Shown piece after piece: positions 20,701-27,128 of a stretch of 64,000 nt of DNA; positions within the stretch are counted from its first letter, which is position 1; each line of letters begins with the position of its first letter. Where the stretch lies: positions 62,001 to 126,000 of the forward strand of contig JADKGY010000022.1 of the NCBI GenBank assembly GCA_016722045.1, written 5' to 3'. The stretch is from Candidatus Opimibacter skivensis (GTDB lineage: Bacteria > Bacteroidota > Bacteroidia > Chitinophagales > Saprospiraceae). The notes beneath the pieces were generated by a model that saw only the letters and a program-made list of their open reading frames with translations, searched no databases and was not told the DNA's origin. The position numbers and the translations under genes are program-made.

Positions 20701-20848
20701 ACTGATCAAAGTAGTCGAAGGTGAATTTAAATCAGGAAGACAATCGATCCTGCTAAACAAAAAAGATATTTCAGCTCATGGCGTTCTCTATTATCGTCTC
20801 GATAGTGGCAATTATAGTGCAACAAAGAAAATGATCCGCCTGGAGTAA
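11702..20848 (+). CDS. Giant HYR-repeat T9SS type A surface protein with dockerin-like and cohesin-like regions
   Basis: An in-frame ATG lies upstream at 11654, but the ATG at 11702 begins a classical signal peptide (MNHRNRLIIISAFIVF), so I prefer it; neither has a good ribosome site. After a unique N-terminal region of several hundred residues come an Ig/PKD-like module and an SprB-like module, then nine near-identical HYR-like repeats of 82 residues (13950-16140) and more divergent cysteine-rich modules to about 19600. Near the C-terminus is a pair of EF-hand-like segments, DPRNGVSTLDLVRIQKHLLG and DANNNHQVSAIDLLEIRK, as in type I dockerins. A beta-rich cohesin-like stretch follows (about 20170-20560), then a type A T9SS sorting domain (QNQPNPW, LFDVTGKL, GVLYYRL). 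The protein is probably exported and anchored through T9SS. Function is probably adhesion or cell-envelope scaffolding; the partner is unknown. Confidence 0.9.
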   Translation: MNHRNRLIIISAFIVFLQFSFGKVFGEGTKQLSPTLADSAMLHTNASGFGNFASYAAVNGTASSLHINVASPLDTVFIGLSAEAADDGTLNSSYFFRIINTSGTVVFGPFQVGLANQNASTYALASAGPDVLGGGGYSTNTGTFPYSRFIPGIAGDYIIQFNDQDGVIPTPNDIVNVLWYDFTVRNANVVKPGRLWSRNWAIRTPPRGTGVPPDCAFNRQFNGQFYTYTMDGFVSKIDFNNSGFQGLSFTVSFGDRGPGNSGDVMADRRSVNDMNATANNADHQAFLNDPDNILFPSSISQCGSVSLQSVSCQGFNNYCINVGVTKPGQVEVILDFNQNGIYDLNSQDVLIAMFYVIADTVCIPWNGLKGDGSAILFGEQVPTIIRYSQGVQHYAAFDVEFLKNGYCVQTVRPICAGIATNLLFWDDSQITDDVVTLSINEGDPGTGQPKIQFNGCICGVAGCRSWNNFQIGDPPTGSCTGTPFGYAENSTLNTWWFASTFVLNNIFLPFAQVNITGDSVICAGDSTTFFANVLPAMVSYNFMWSGPGGFSATTQSSGFIHVAGKYFVTITDPITNCSAIDSATLIVNPAPGTTIAFTCLGANQSNANVNLTVNSGQPPFTFIWSNGAITEDLTNVPPGLYSVTVTDANGCTSTNSIQVQGCCTLSVSCPPSDGGTFSCVSNVPPSSNSGIVVNSFCNGFNITSNDTNNGGTGCPASPLVITRRFTVADNVGNTATCAVTYTVIDNTASISCPAPVTVQCASQVPAPNTASVTTSDNCGGGTTVTFIGDVISNQTCTNRFTVTRTYQSTDACGNSATCNQTITVFDNTAPSISCPPNLTVQCASLVPANNPASVTSSDNCGGGSTVTFVADVITNQTCVNRFTVNRTYRATDACGNSATCTQTITVFDNTVPSITCPGNVTVQCASQVPAPNTASVIASDNCNGLATVTFVSDVIANQTCTNRFNVIRTYRATDECGNSASCSQTITVFDNIAPSISCPANVVVQCASQVPAPNPASVTASDNCGGLATVSFVNDVISNQTCVNSFTVTRTYQATDECGNSTTCAQTISVLDNTVPTLSCPGNVTVQCASQVPAPNTASIVSTDNCGGAASVTFIGDVISNQTCTNRFTVTRSYRATDACGNSASCSQTITVFDNTPPSITCPGNVTVQCAGLIPAPNTALVVSTDNCGGAATVSFVSDVNSNQICANRFNVTRTYMAVDACGNSATCSQTIIVFDNTPPSITCPTNLTVQCASLVPAPNPAGVISSDNCGGQAVAAFVSDVITNQTCVNRFTVTRTYSATDACGNSATCSQTITVFDNTAPTIACPANLTVQCANLVPAATPGSIATTDNCSGVVTVTSADVITNQTCASRFTLTRTYTATDACGNSATCNQTITVFDSSVPTLTCPANLTVSCATDVPAANPASVVTNDNCGTATVTFVNDVISNQTCTNRFTVTRTYQSTDACGNTATCSQVIVVNDVTPPVAICQNITIDFTMNPSVTITPQQINNGSFDACGGAVTLGLSQTNFDCSQFNGATSIPVVLTVTDICGNSSTCQALVSGVGGSLAIHCPADITVNLGPGECVAYINYVVTAEALCGGGNIQIIQVDTSGLTSGDPFPIGITTQTYIATNGFDTVMCSFTILVIEYDIPVVMACNDTINVSVTQNCDAHIFVDMVLEGTSYGCFNDFIITIMNVGSDTGWIVVSGVPVNSFYMVTITDPETGNSCWGKIHLEDKIPPQIICACPPNSDGGDTCVISCLEVDQLLNGNIPQNLYPTVIENCEYDLTIQNIDYNNVSCGDGSVTVTWKVTDVSNLMATCEQVFRVVPLSADSLIFPQNYIGQCGTSSNPNVTGWPTIHGINLTDQVNLCNLYLGYWDETIQDCGGGVKILRSWLVLDWCTLELVEASQIIKLIDNEGPILTCPSNITVGTEFWYCYANVSVPKPQAHDVCSDVVDFSLSVNGGTITQFGNNFVINGLLIGTYTAVWTVSDGCGNSSTCSFHITVVDDVAPVANCDAHTIVSLTNDGPAGLTLVPATVFNDGSYDNCGPVTFRVRRMDSCIDFDWTTNGACVDDVPNGFVNGADQGTIRRTCVPFSCCDVGAGPVMVELEVTDAAGNVNYCMVEATVQDKISPFVECPPDITVSCDFWFNVQEGTFVDGEGNNNGNLDEDPLTPVFGNMYDAFRYPESIRDQIVINDPGNNDYHQPHTWGIDGWADDNCEVNLQVRVRVFNDCTGDDLPPGAPAGAVKLIERRFSASDGNQGIAPGVCTQRIWVVNFHPFYITDSNCNNSNPNDGVIWPCDVLLTTCPDSITGTGEPTIYDNACSLIGVAYEDTRFEFVEEGACFKILREWSVIDWCQYNSQTGEGLWSYTQVIKVHDNVGPAFVNCPAGPVTLCVADDGVTLPDNNQAFLGEENPQSSSCSVHLNLCQQVRESCSDVVHYDVKMYLFNADEFIYLQPLTTVPVDANGIADLCFNTRNNSSQAIRNNGIPYNSPFCGDYHKILWSAEDGCGNWSHCEYLIRLEDCKQPSPVCINGLSTVLMPIGCEVTLWAKDFNASSFDDCTPEADLLFSFSGDSYQPSKVFNQDNIPGFGVELSLNIWVADGGTDDNCNGQISWAERNKDYCTTNVVFADHSSNCSGSLTILYQGEILTDHGEPVGSVGVSLNSNTESIYEMTTVENGQFVLVVPQVDGQRYQVIPKRSDDPRNGVSTLDLVRIQKHLLGKEVFDSPYQYIAADANNNHQVSAIDLLEIRKLILGIYDQFPDNDSWRFVDIGSALPDPANPWPFEEVINMQYDGISHSGLDFMGVKIGDVNNTVQANVLQILPRGAHRVIHMIEGGDSRAEIGRVINVSITIPEVVEGFQWTLETTGLEYLGISSDDIAISNSNVGILKDGIVTMSWNQENDKKPADKKDITIVLQFMANQAGEIKDMISLSGKVTNAEAYTFDNEIVDVKLDNSPAQTQTEFALYQNQPNPWTGTTSISFNLPEAGSVKLSLFDVTGKLIKVVEGEFKSGRQSILLNKKDISAHGVLYYRLDSGNYSATKKMIRLE
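13950..16142 (+). repeat. Nine-copy 246-bp HYR-like tandem repeat
   Basis: Units share C-P-x-N-(V/L)-TVQCAS-x-VPAPN, SDNCGG, VTFVxDVIxNQTC, RFTVTRTY, ATDACGNSATCSQTI and VFDNT. The first two C-P starts are at 13955 and 14201, which is 246 bases or 82 residues. Six cysteines per unit are largely conserved. Confidence 0.9.
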
Positions 20849-20881
20849 TAAAGATTTTGGTAAGAACTTAACATTTTGGTG

Positions 20882-20911
20882 GCCCCGGAATTTTTTCCGG
20901 GGCTTTTTTTT
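20882..20911 (+). terminator. Intrinsic terminator of the giant HYR protein
   Basis: A perfect 9-bp GC-rich stem (GCCCCGGAA with TTCCGGGGC, loop TTTT) is followed by eight Ts. It begins 33 bases after the stop codon of the preceding gene. Confidence 0.93.
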
Positions 20912-20915
20912 ATTA

Positions 20916-21229
20916 TCCCTGCTTCCTGCTCCCTGCTCCCTGCTCCCTGCTCGTTACTCGCTACTCGCTACTCGTTTCTCGCTACTTGTTACTCGCTACT
21001 TGTTACTCGCTACTTGTTACTCGCTTACTTACTCGTTACTCGCTACTCGTTACTCGCTACTCGTTACTCGCTACTCGTTACTCGCTACTCGTTACTCGCT
21101 ACTCGTTACTCGTTACTCGCTACTCGTTACTCGTTACTCGCTACTCGTTACTCGTTACTCGTTATCCCCTGCTCCCTGCTCCCTGTTCCCTGCTTTTGTC
21201 TTCTCCTTCTCCTTCTCCTTCTCCTTCGC
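20916..21229. repeat. Composite 7-bp tandem array (TCCCTGC and TCGYTAC units) plus TCCTTC tail
   Basis: Five TCCCTGC-like heptads (20916-20950) run in register into about thirty TCGTTAC/TCGCTAC heptads (20951 to about 21165). TCCCTGC heptads follow again (about 21167-21195), then a TCCTTC hexamer run (about 21199-21229). The reading frames seen here repeat the same heptapeptide in all three frames and are not genes. The array fills the spacer upstream of the sugar-phosphate transferase at 21267. Confidence 0.9.
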
Positions 21230-21266
21230 CTGTTTTCTTAGAGTTTAAGCTTAACTTTACATCTCT

Positions 21267-22325
21267 ATGTATGATATCATTTTAAGCTTTATTACAGCCT
21301 TTTTGCTGGTTTTCATGGCGATACCTAGTATTATTAATATCGCGAGGGTAAAGCAATTGTATGATGTACCAGATGCGCGAAAATCTCACCAGGAAGTTGT
21401 TCCAACACTGGGCGGTGTTGCCATATTCGCTGGGGTTATCTTCAGTATTATCCTCTGGACACCTTTTGATGTTTTTGGTGATCTCCAGTACATTCTTTGT
21501 GCTTTCATCATTATATTCCTGATTGGAGCCAAAGATGATATCCTTCCTATGTCACCGACAAGGAAGTTGATGGGACAAATTCTGGCTTGTTTCATTTTGG
21601 TATTTAAAGCTCAGGTCAGATTGACAAGTCTTTATGGCATTTTCGGGGTGTATACTATACCTGTTATTCCCTCTATCCTTCTATCCATGTTTACAATCCT
21701 GGTGATCATCAATGCCTTCAATCTTATAGATGGTATCAATGGCCTTTCAGGCAGCCTGGCCACATTAATATCGCTTACGATGGGCACCTGGTTTTTTCTG
21801 ATTGACAGGACTGACCTCGCTATCATCGCATTTTCTCTTGCCGGTGCGACGATCGCATTTTTGAGATATAATATCACGCCCGCCAGAATTTTTATGGGAG
21901 ACACCGGATCTATGCTGATCGGAATTATTTCCGCTATCCTGGTTATCGAATTTATTGAAGTTCATACCCAGATACAAGGATCTCCATATGCATTCAAAGC
22001 CGTCCCGGCTGTAGCCGTAGGCATGCTTATCTTACCGCTATTTGATACGGCAAGAGTATTTGTGGTGAGGCTTTTCAGAGGCAAATCTCCTTTTCATGCT
22101 GACCGCAGTCATATACATCATTTAATGCTGGATGCCGGTCTATCCCATACGCAGGCCACCATCGTATTGTTAGCAGTCAATTTTGCATTTATACTTTTTG
22201 TGGTGTATTTCCAGGATCTGGGGAATCTTTATTTGCTGATCATTCTCCTGCTGATGGCATCCGCTTTGTCTGCTATTCCATATGTCATAGCCAAGCATAA
22301 AAAGCCACCAGGTTTGATGGGATGA
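21267..22325 (+). CDS. WecA/MraY-type undecaprenyl-phosphate sugar-1-phosphate transferase (GT4)
   Basis: A polytopic inner-membrane enzyme of 352 residues, the usual size for this family, with about ten hydrophobic segments. Family motifs are in the expected order: KSH near residue 40 in the VPTLGG region, GAKDDILP near 88 (the aspartate pair), NAFNLIDGINGL near 149, FMGDTGS near 210 and HADRSHIHH near 276. The family transfers a sugar 1-phosphate, usually GlcNAc-1-P, from UDP-sugar to undecaprenyl phosphate on the cytoplasmic face, which starts a surface glycan or O-antigen. The HADRSHIHH form points to the WecA/TagO/RgpG branch rather than MraY. It is monocistronic here, between the heptad array and a convergent desaturase. 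Which glycan it primes is not visible. Confidence 0.93.
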   Translation: MYDIILSFITAFLLVFMAIPSIINIARVKQLYDVPDARKSHQEVVPTLGGVAIFAGVIFSIILWTPFDVFGDLQYILCAFIIIFLIGAKDDILPMSPTRKLMGQILACFILVFKAQVRLTSLYGIFGVYTIPVIPSILLSMFTILVIINAFNLIDGINGLSGSLATLISLTMGTWFFLIDRTDLAIIAFSLAGATIAFLRYNITPARIFMGDTGSMLIGIISAILVIEFIEVHTQIQGSPYAFKAVPAVAVGMLILPLFDTARVFVVRLFRGKSPFHADRSHIHHLMLDAGLSHTQATIVLLAVNFAFILFVVYFQDLGNLYLLIILLLMASALSAIPYVIAKHKKPPGLMG

Positions 22326-22438
22326 TTGCAGAAGAGGTGATCCTAAATGTATTGATCAGATTCGCCAGATGAATACTGCAGGTGTAAAATAAGATGATCG
22401 GATTAATGTCCCCGAAAGGATTATCTCTTTTGCTTACA

Positions 22439-23218
22439 CTATGAATTAACTTCGGAAAGCAAAGCCTCCTCCTGCATTACTTTTTCAAGAGGTACTCTTC
22501 GGAGTTTGATCATTTTTACAACGTCAAGCATCCTGATGATCGGATATAAAGGATCAAATTCATATTTCTTCCATCCGAAATTGGCCCTGCCACTATGTTT
22601 GTGGTGATTGTTATGTAATCCTTCACCCCACATGAGAAGATCAATAGGAAAAAGATTCCGGGATGTATCCTTCATCTTAAAATTGACATACCCAACAGTG
22701 TGTGCAAACCAATTGATGATCACACCATGGAATGGTCCCATCGCTGCATGCACAAGAATCAATGGATAAAGCCACCATGGCGCACCCAGTAAAATATATA
22801 CTCCGATATACACAAAAATCCATGCAAGACGTACCCATCCATTACATGCAAAATCATCAAACGCTTTCCAGTCAGGAAGCTCTTTTGTAAACTTTGCATC
22901 AACCGGGGTTACGCGTTGAAAAAGACGCATATATGTATTTCTTGTTCGCCACATCATGGCAAATAAATTAGCATCATATTTTGGCGAATGGGGATCCAAA
23001 GCTGTATCTGCATACGCGTGGTGCATCCTGTGCATTATCGCATAAGCCCTAGGACTGAGGTATGAAGAACCTTGAAAAATAAAGGATAGTACATAGAAGA
23101 ATTTCTCTACGCCCTTACTCATTGTAAACTGCCTGTGCGCAGCATACCGATGATTGAAAAAAGACTGTGTAAATAAAGAAAGATACCAGTGTGCAGCAAA
23201 AAAAGCCAATACCCACAT
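22439..23218 (-). CDS. Acyl-CoA/fatty-acid desaturase
   Basis: A membrane-bound di-iron desaturase of 259 residues. The three histidine boxes are present: HRYAAH near residue 23, HRMHH near 63 and HNNHH near 200, the ligand set of stearoyl-CoA delta-9 type enzymes. These proteins insert a double bond into saturated acyl chains and so adjust membrane fluidity. The N-terminus is short before the first box, so a slightly earlier non-ATG start is possible, but a minus-7 promoter box at 23251-23258 lies just 33 bases upstream and supports this start. It is convergent with the WecA-type gene and divergent from the OsmC gene. Confidence 0.92.
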   Translation of the reverse strand: MWVLAFFAAHWYLSLFTQSFFNHRYAAHRQFTMSKGVEKFFYVLSFIFQGSSYLSPRAYAIMHRMHHAYADTALDPHSPKYDANLFAMMWRTRNTYMRLFQRVTPVDAKFTKELPDWKAFDDFACNGWVRLAWIFVYIGVYILLGAPWWLYPLILVHAAMGPFHGVIINWFAHTVGYVNFKMKDTSRNLFPIDLLMWGEGLHNNHHKHSGRANFGWKKYEFDPLYPIIRMLDVVKMIKLRRVPLEKVMQEEALLSEVNS

Positions 23219-23250
23219 ATTTGATGATTTGAGGTGATCAGATAAGCCCG

Positions 23251-23258
23251 CAAAGATA
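23251..23258 (-). promoter_or_regulatory. TAnnTTTG minus-7 box for the desaturase
   Basis: The minus strand reads TATCTTTG, an exact match to the Bacteroidota primary sigma factor minus-7 consensus, 33 bases upstream of the ATG. No convincing minus-33 element was found. Confidence 0.6.
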
Positions 23259-23309
23259 GCAAAAAAAGACTGATTTTGCCTTATCTATGCCCAATATAGA
23301 GCTGATAAC

Positions 23310-23756
23310 ATGAAAATCCACCTGAAACGTTCCAATGATGCTGTTCTGTTCGAAGCCTCCAATGAAAGAGGACACACCGTCATGATAGAAGGTGGCCATA
23401 GTGTAGGCGGCCATGACACAGCACCTTATCCTACAGAACTATTCATGATGAGCCAGGCAGCCTGTACCGCAGTCGATGTCGTTGACATGTTAAAAAAAAT
23501 GCGTCAGGGCATCATTCACCTTGAAATTGAGCTGGACGCGCAGCGTGCCCAGGATCAGGTTCCGAAGTTGTTTACAAATATTCACCTTCACTACAAATTG
23601 TATGGAAATATCAAACCTGAAAAAGCTGAGCAAGCTATATCCCTTTCGATTACAAAATATTGTACCATTAGTAAAATGATCGATCACATCGCTAAAATCA
23701 CGTATAGTTTTGAAATTATAGTCGATCCTTCTATTTCAAGTCAATCGCAAATCTGA
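23310..23756 (+). CDS. OsmC/Ohr family protein
   Basis: 148 residues, matching OsmC-family peroxiredoxin-like proteins. The two expected cysteines are present, Cys52 in SQAACTAVD and Cys118 in ITKYCTISKM. Family members reduce organic or inorganic hydroperoxides with this Cys pair. The AACTAVDV form is typical of the YhfA-like subgroup, whose substrate is less certain than that of Ohr. It is a single-gene unit divergent from the desaturase by about 90 bases; lipid peroxide defence next to a desaturase would make sense but is only inference. Confidence 0.88.
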   Translation: MKIHLKRSNDAVLFEASNERGHTVMIEGGHSVGGHDTAPYPTELFMMSQAACTAVDVVDMLKKMRQGIIHLEIELDAQRAQDQVPKLFTNIHLHYKLYGNIKPEKAEQAISLSITKYCTISKMIDHIAKITYSFEIIVDPSISSQSQI

Positions 23757-23861
23757 AGGAGTATATTATTTCAATAAGGATTGTAGATAACTCTGATGGA
23801 TATCGGTTTCAAAAAATTCAGGAAAAATTAGCTGAGTTATCTGCCTTATAAATACTAATCC

Positions 23862-24260
23862 CTAATGTTTACCGGGTTTAAATTTAATTGGTAACGTGAA
23901 CATTACATTGACCTTTTTATGATTATGCATTCCGGAATTCCAATGTGGGCCATTTTCATTCATTAGGTTTGTAACCCGGAGAGCTTCTTCATTAAGGCCA
24001 CATTCATTGCCCTTTACTACTTTCGGTTTTACGATGTACCCGGATGTATCAATTATGAATTGTACGATTACATAAGTAGTACCCAGTTTCGCTGCACATG
24101 TATCCGAATACTGAAGATTTTGGTTTATAAACCGATACATGGCTTTCGTCCCTCCGACATATTCAGGTATATTTTCAACGTAAGTAAATGGTGCATCTCC
24201 ATATTGGGCGTGCAATGAAATGCTGAAACCAATGAATAGGATCAGAATTTGCATTTTCAT
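23862..24260 (-). CDS. TonB C-terminal-like secreted protein, third of three paralogues
   Basis: 132 residues with a signal peptide (MKMQILILFIGFSISLHAQ) and then a single domain resembling the C-terminal domain of TonB: YVGGTKAMYRFINQNL, VIVQFIIDTSGYI, NEEALRV and VMFTLPIKF. TonB's membrane anchor and proline-rich linker are absent; the signal peptide suggests it is released into the periplasm. Two cysteines are conserved with the neighbours (DTCAAK and NECGLN), which could form a disulfide. The start lies 7 bases after the stop of the gene upstream, so the three paralogues are probably one operon. Partner and role are unknown. Confidence 0.8.
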   Translation of the reverse strand: MKMQILILFIGFSISLHAQYGDAPFTYVENIPEYVGGTKAMYRFINQNLQYSDTCAAKLGTTYVIVQFIIDTSGYIVKPKVVKGNECGLNEEALRVTNLMNENGPHWNSGMHNHKKVNVMFTLPIKFKPGKH

Positions 24261-24267
24261 CTGAAAT

Positions 24268-24678
24268 TTATTTTATATTAAACATAATTGGCAAGGTAAA
24301 CGTCATGCTCTCTTTTTTCCCATTATGTTCACCTGGATTCCAGCATGGGACACCTCCCTTCATCAAACTTACTACCCTTAGTGCTTCATCATTGCATCCA
24401 TTCTTTTTATCACTGATTACTTTAAGATTAGTTACGTATCCTGTAGTAAGTACAGCAAATTGTACTTCTACCTTAGTGTTCGCACTTTCCTGCTGGCAGG
24501 GTGCTGTGGAACGGATATTCTTGTAGATAAACCGATACATTTCCTCTGTTCCACCTATAAACGCAGGCTCTTTTTCAGTAAAGTTAATCTTCAAATCTTC
24601 CCATTTTACATCTTCCACCTGAGCCTGCAGCGAAATATGAAAACCAATGAAAAGGAAAAGTATAAGTAATTTAATCAT
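24268..24678 (-). CDS. TonB C-terminal-like secreted protein, second of three paralogues
   Basis: I use the ATG at 24678 (MIKLLILFLFIGFHISLQAQ) because it aligns with the start of the neighbouring paralogue and begins the signal peptide; an upstream in-frame ATG at 24708 would add ten residues. The mature part has FIGGTEEMYRFIYKNIR, TKVEVQFAV, NGCNDEALRV and MTFTLPIMFN, a TonB-C fold pattern without anchor or linker. The cysteines in TAPCQQ and NGCND match those of the other two copies. The three genes differ mainly in the loop after the YKNIRST segment. Confidence 0.8.
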   Translation of the reverse strand: MIKLLILFLFIGFHISLQAQVEDVKWEDLKINFTEKEPAFIGGTEEMYRFIYKNIRSTAPCQQESANTKVEVQFAVLTTGYVTNLKVISDKKNGCNDEALRVVSLMKGGVPCWNPGEHNGKKESMTFTLPIMFNIK

Positions 24679-24723
24679 TGAGTTTTGTATCATGAACGGA
24701 AATTTCATTTTTTAATGCCAAAC

Positions 24724-25119
24724 TTATTTTATGTTAAACAAAATTGGTAACGTAAACGTCACTCTTACTTTTCTACCATTCTGTTCACCTGGGCTCCAAT
24801 AAGGTCCACCTTCATTCATCAAATTTATCACTCGTAGCGCTTCATCATTGCATCCACTCTTGTTATCCTTCATTATTTTCGGATTATCAATGTACCCTGT
24901 AGTATCAACAACAAATTGTACAATTACCTGGGTTCTGGCACTTTCCTGTTGGCATAATTTTGTGGACCGGATATTCGTATAGACAAACCGATACATTTCC
25001 TCGGTACCACCTACAAACTGAGGCATTTTTTCAGTATATGTAAAAGCTTTTTCTTCCTCTTGTGCCAGTAGCGGCATATTTGAACCTATAAAAAGGAAAA
25101 GTATAAGTACTTTAATCAT
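24724..25119 (-). CDS. TonB C-terminal-like secreted protein, first of three paralogues
   Basis: 131 residues with signal peptide MIKVLILFLFIGSNMPLLAQ. The domain reads FVGGTEEMYRFVYTNIRST, TQVIVQFVVDTTGYI, SGCNDEALRVINLMNEGGP and VTFTLPILFN. It is the closest relative of the middle copy and heads the likely operon, divergent from the hydrolase at 25170 by 50 bases. A near-match minus-7 box (TATCTTTA on the minus strand, about 25155-25162) sits in that gap. TonB-C domains normally bind the TonB box of outer-membrane receptors; whether these free domains do so is not known. Confidence 0.8.
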   Translation of the reverse strand: MIKVLILFLFIGSNMPLLAQEEEKAFTYTEKMPQFVGGTEEMYRFVYTNIRSTKLCQQESARTQVIVQFVVDTTGYIDNPKIMKDNKSGCNDEALRVINLMNEGGPYWSPGEQNGRKVRVTFTLPILFNIK

Positions 25120-25169
25120 TGAGTTTTGTATTATTGAATAGAAAATTAAGTTTTTAAAGATAGCTATTT

Positions 25170-26057
25170 ATGCAACGCCGAACATTTCTCGAATCTTCAG
25201 CCCTCGCGCTACCACTTTCTACTTTACCTTCATGGGTCAATTTATTTGTACCCTCTGCATACGAAATGAAACCCCTCAGACGCAACGTCGGTATCTTCTC
25301 CGAAAAAGGCGGAACCATCGGCTGGCTCATCCAACCCGACAGCATCGTCGTCGTTGATGCCCAATTCCGCGAACAGGCAGGCCATTTGATAGATGAAATA
25401 AAAAAGTATCCTATTGCACCCATCGACTATCTCATCAACACACATCATCATGGTGATCACACCTCCGGGAATATCGCCTTCAAAGGCCTCGCCCAACATG
25501 TCCTCGCACACGAAAATTCGAAGATCAATCAAATGAACAGCGCCAAAAAAAATGGCAATGAATCAGATCAACTATACCCCGATCAGACATTCAAAGATCG
25601 ATGGCAGCAACAAATCGGCGATGAATTTATTGACATTCAATATATGGGACCCGCACATACAAACGGTGATGTCATCATTCATTTTCAACATGCCAATATC
25701 GCACATATTGGTGACCTGATGTTCAACAGGAAATATCCCTACATCGACAAAACCGCCGGCGCCATGATCGAAAACTGGATTGAAATATTACAACAATTGC
25801 AATCCTATTTTGACAATGACACCCTTTTCATTTTTGGCCATGCCAATGAGGGCTATCAGGTGACAGGGAATAAAGATGACCTCGCGGCATTCAGTGATTA
25901 TCTTACCGCAGTAATGGAATTTGTCAAAGGACAGATAACCGCAGGAAAAACAAAAAATGAAATCCTGGCTGCAACCGAAATACCCGGTGGCAGTCAATGG
26001 TCTGGCGAAGGCATCGGCCGCAGCCTGTCAGCTGCATTAGAAGAACTAGGATATTAA
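25170..26057 (+). CDS. Metallo-beta-lactamase-fold hydrolase, exported
   Basis: 295 residues. The N-terminus MQRRTFLESSALALPLSTLP looks like a twin-arginine or Sec signal with an RR-T-F-L pattern. The metal-binding motif THHHGDHTSG lies near residue 90, with later ligands in the GPAHTNGD segment, IGDLMFN and IFGHANEG, so the two-zinc site appears complete. It is probably a periplasmic hydrolase; the family covers lactamases, thioesterase-like and quinoprotein-relay-like enzymes, and I cannot choose a substrate. Right after the stop codon begins a run of GTGARTA-type heptads. Confidence 0.85.
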   Translation: MQRRTFLESSALALPLSTLPSWVNLFVPSAYEMKPLRRNVGIFSEKGGTIGWLIQPDSIVVVDAQFREQAGHLIDEIKKYPIAPIDYLINTHHHGDHTSGNIAFKGLAQHVLAHENSKINQMNSAKKNGNESDQLYPDQTFKDRWQQQIGDEFIDIQYMGPAHTNGDVIIHFQHANIAHIGDLMFNRKYPYIDKTAGAMIENWIEILQQLQSYFDNDTLFIFGHANEGYQVTGNKDDLAAFSDYLTAVMEFVKGQITAGKTKNEILAATEIPGGSQWSGEGIGRSLSAALEELGY

Positions 26058-26085
26058 GTGAATAGTGAAAAGTGAGTAGTGAGTT
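26058..26085. repeat. Four GTGARTA-type heptads directly after a stop codon
   Basis: Units GTGAATA, GTGAAAA, GTGAGTA and GTGAGTT lie in register, beginning at the first base after the TAA of the preceding gene. Their reverse complements (TATTCAC, TACTCAC) belong to the heptad family seen elsewhere in the window. Confidence 0.75.
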
Positions 26086-26197
26086 CTGCATCGCTGATCC
26101 TAAACTCGTGAGGCTTGAGGCGTGAAACGTGAAGTTTATTCACGTTATTTGTGTCAAATGAGTGTGTTTTACGTCCGGCATCCAAAGAAAAGAATCG

Positions 26198-26231
26198 TTA
26201 TTCGTCACTCGTTATTCGTAAATCGTAAATC
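26198..26231. repeat. Heptad array running into the ROK kinase start codon
   Basis: TTATTCG, TCACTCG, TTATTCG, TAAATCG and TAAATC lie in register and end at the base before ATG 26232. The array occupies the position expected for the ribosome site and 5' leader. Confidence 0.75.
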
Positions 26232-27128
26232 ATGTACTGGGGTATTGACTTAGGCGGCACAAAAATAGAAGGCATGGTCATGACTGACCGGCATCCTGAT
26301 AGCGTCATCGCAAGACATCGCATCGACACAGAAGCGAAAGGCGGATATGAACATATTCTATCCCGTATAAAACTTCTCGTTGATCATTTAATAGAGATGA
26401 CCGGATATCGTCCTTCAGCCCTGGGCATTGGCACTCCGGGTACAATCGATCCGACAAGCGGGTTATTAAAAAATAGCAATACACTTTGCCTCAATGGCCA
26501 ACCTGTTAATAAAGACCTGGAAAAATTATTAGGCATCAAAATAGCAATGGCCAATGATGCAAATTGTTTTGCGCTTGCAGAATATCATCTGGGTGTTGTA
26601 CACTCTAAGTTACCGGATGCGCGGGTGATGTTTGGTGTCATCATGGGCACAGGCGTAGGAGGTGGAGTAGTCGTCGATGGAAAAATAATCGGAGGCCATC
26701 ATGGCATAGGTGGCGAATGGGGCCATATGTTCCTGGATGAATCAGGCGAAGATTGTTATTGCGGACGACATGGCTGCGTCGAAACGATCATATCCGGTCC
26801 GGCACTTCAACGCTATTACACAAAGCTTACAGGCCAACAGAAAAAACTGGTTGATATATTAGCAACTCCCGAGGACCCCTATACCATTGAAATAAAAAAC
26901 CGTCTAATCCATTTTTTTGGCAAAGGTCTTGGGCAAATCATCAATGTCCTCGATCCGGACGTTATCGTTTTGGGCGGCGGATTAGCTCATATCGATTTTC
27001 TCTACACAGATGGAATCGCATCTGTTGCAAAAAATATTTTCAACCCCACACTTTCAACACCTATTCTCCCTCCATCCCTCGGCGACAGCGCCGGTGTATT
27101 CGGCGCAGCGATACTGATCGGTGATTAA
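26232..27128 (+). CDS. ROK family sugar kinase
   Basis: 298 residues. The N-terminal phosphate-binding segment GIDLGGTKIEG, the GTPGTID loop, the catalytic Asp in NDANCFALAE, the GTGVGGGVV segment and the ROK zinc-binding cluster (H-x9-G-H then CYCGRHGCVE) are all visible. It is a cytoplasmic hexokinase-like enzyme; ROK kinases of this length act on glucose, fructose, mannose or N-acetyl sugars, and the exact substrate cannot be read here. Its stop codon lies inside the left arm of a 29-bp terminator stem. Confidence 0.92.
   Translation: MYWGIDLGGTKIEGMVMTDRHPDSVIARHRIDTEAKGGYEHILSRIKLLVDHLIEMTGYRPSALGIGTPGTIDPTSGLLKNSNTLCLNGQPVNKDLEKLLGIKIAMANDANCFALAEYHLGVVHSKLPDARVMFGVIMGTGVGGGVVVDGKIIGGHHGIGGEWGHMFLDESGEDCYCGRHGCVETIISGPALQRYYTKLTGQQKKLVDILATPEDPYTIEIKNRLIHFFGKGLGQIINVLDPDVIVLGGGLAHIDFLYTDGIASVAKNIFNPTLSTPILPPSLGDSAGVFGAAILIGD

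Noticed and set aside
20876..21285. Three overlapping reading frames with SLLATRY-type heptapeptide repeats
   Set aside because: They are translations of a 7-bp tandem array in all three frames; there is no start signal or domain.
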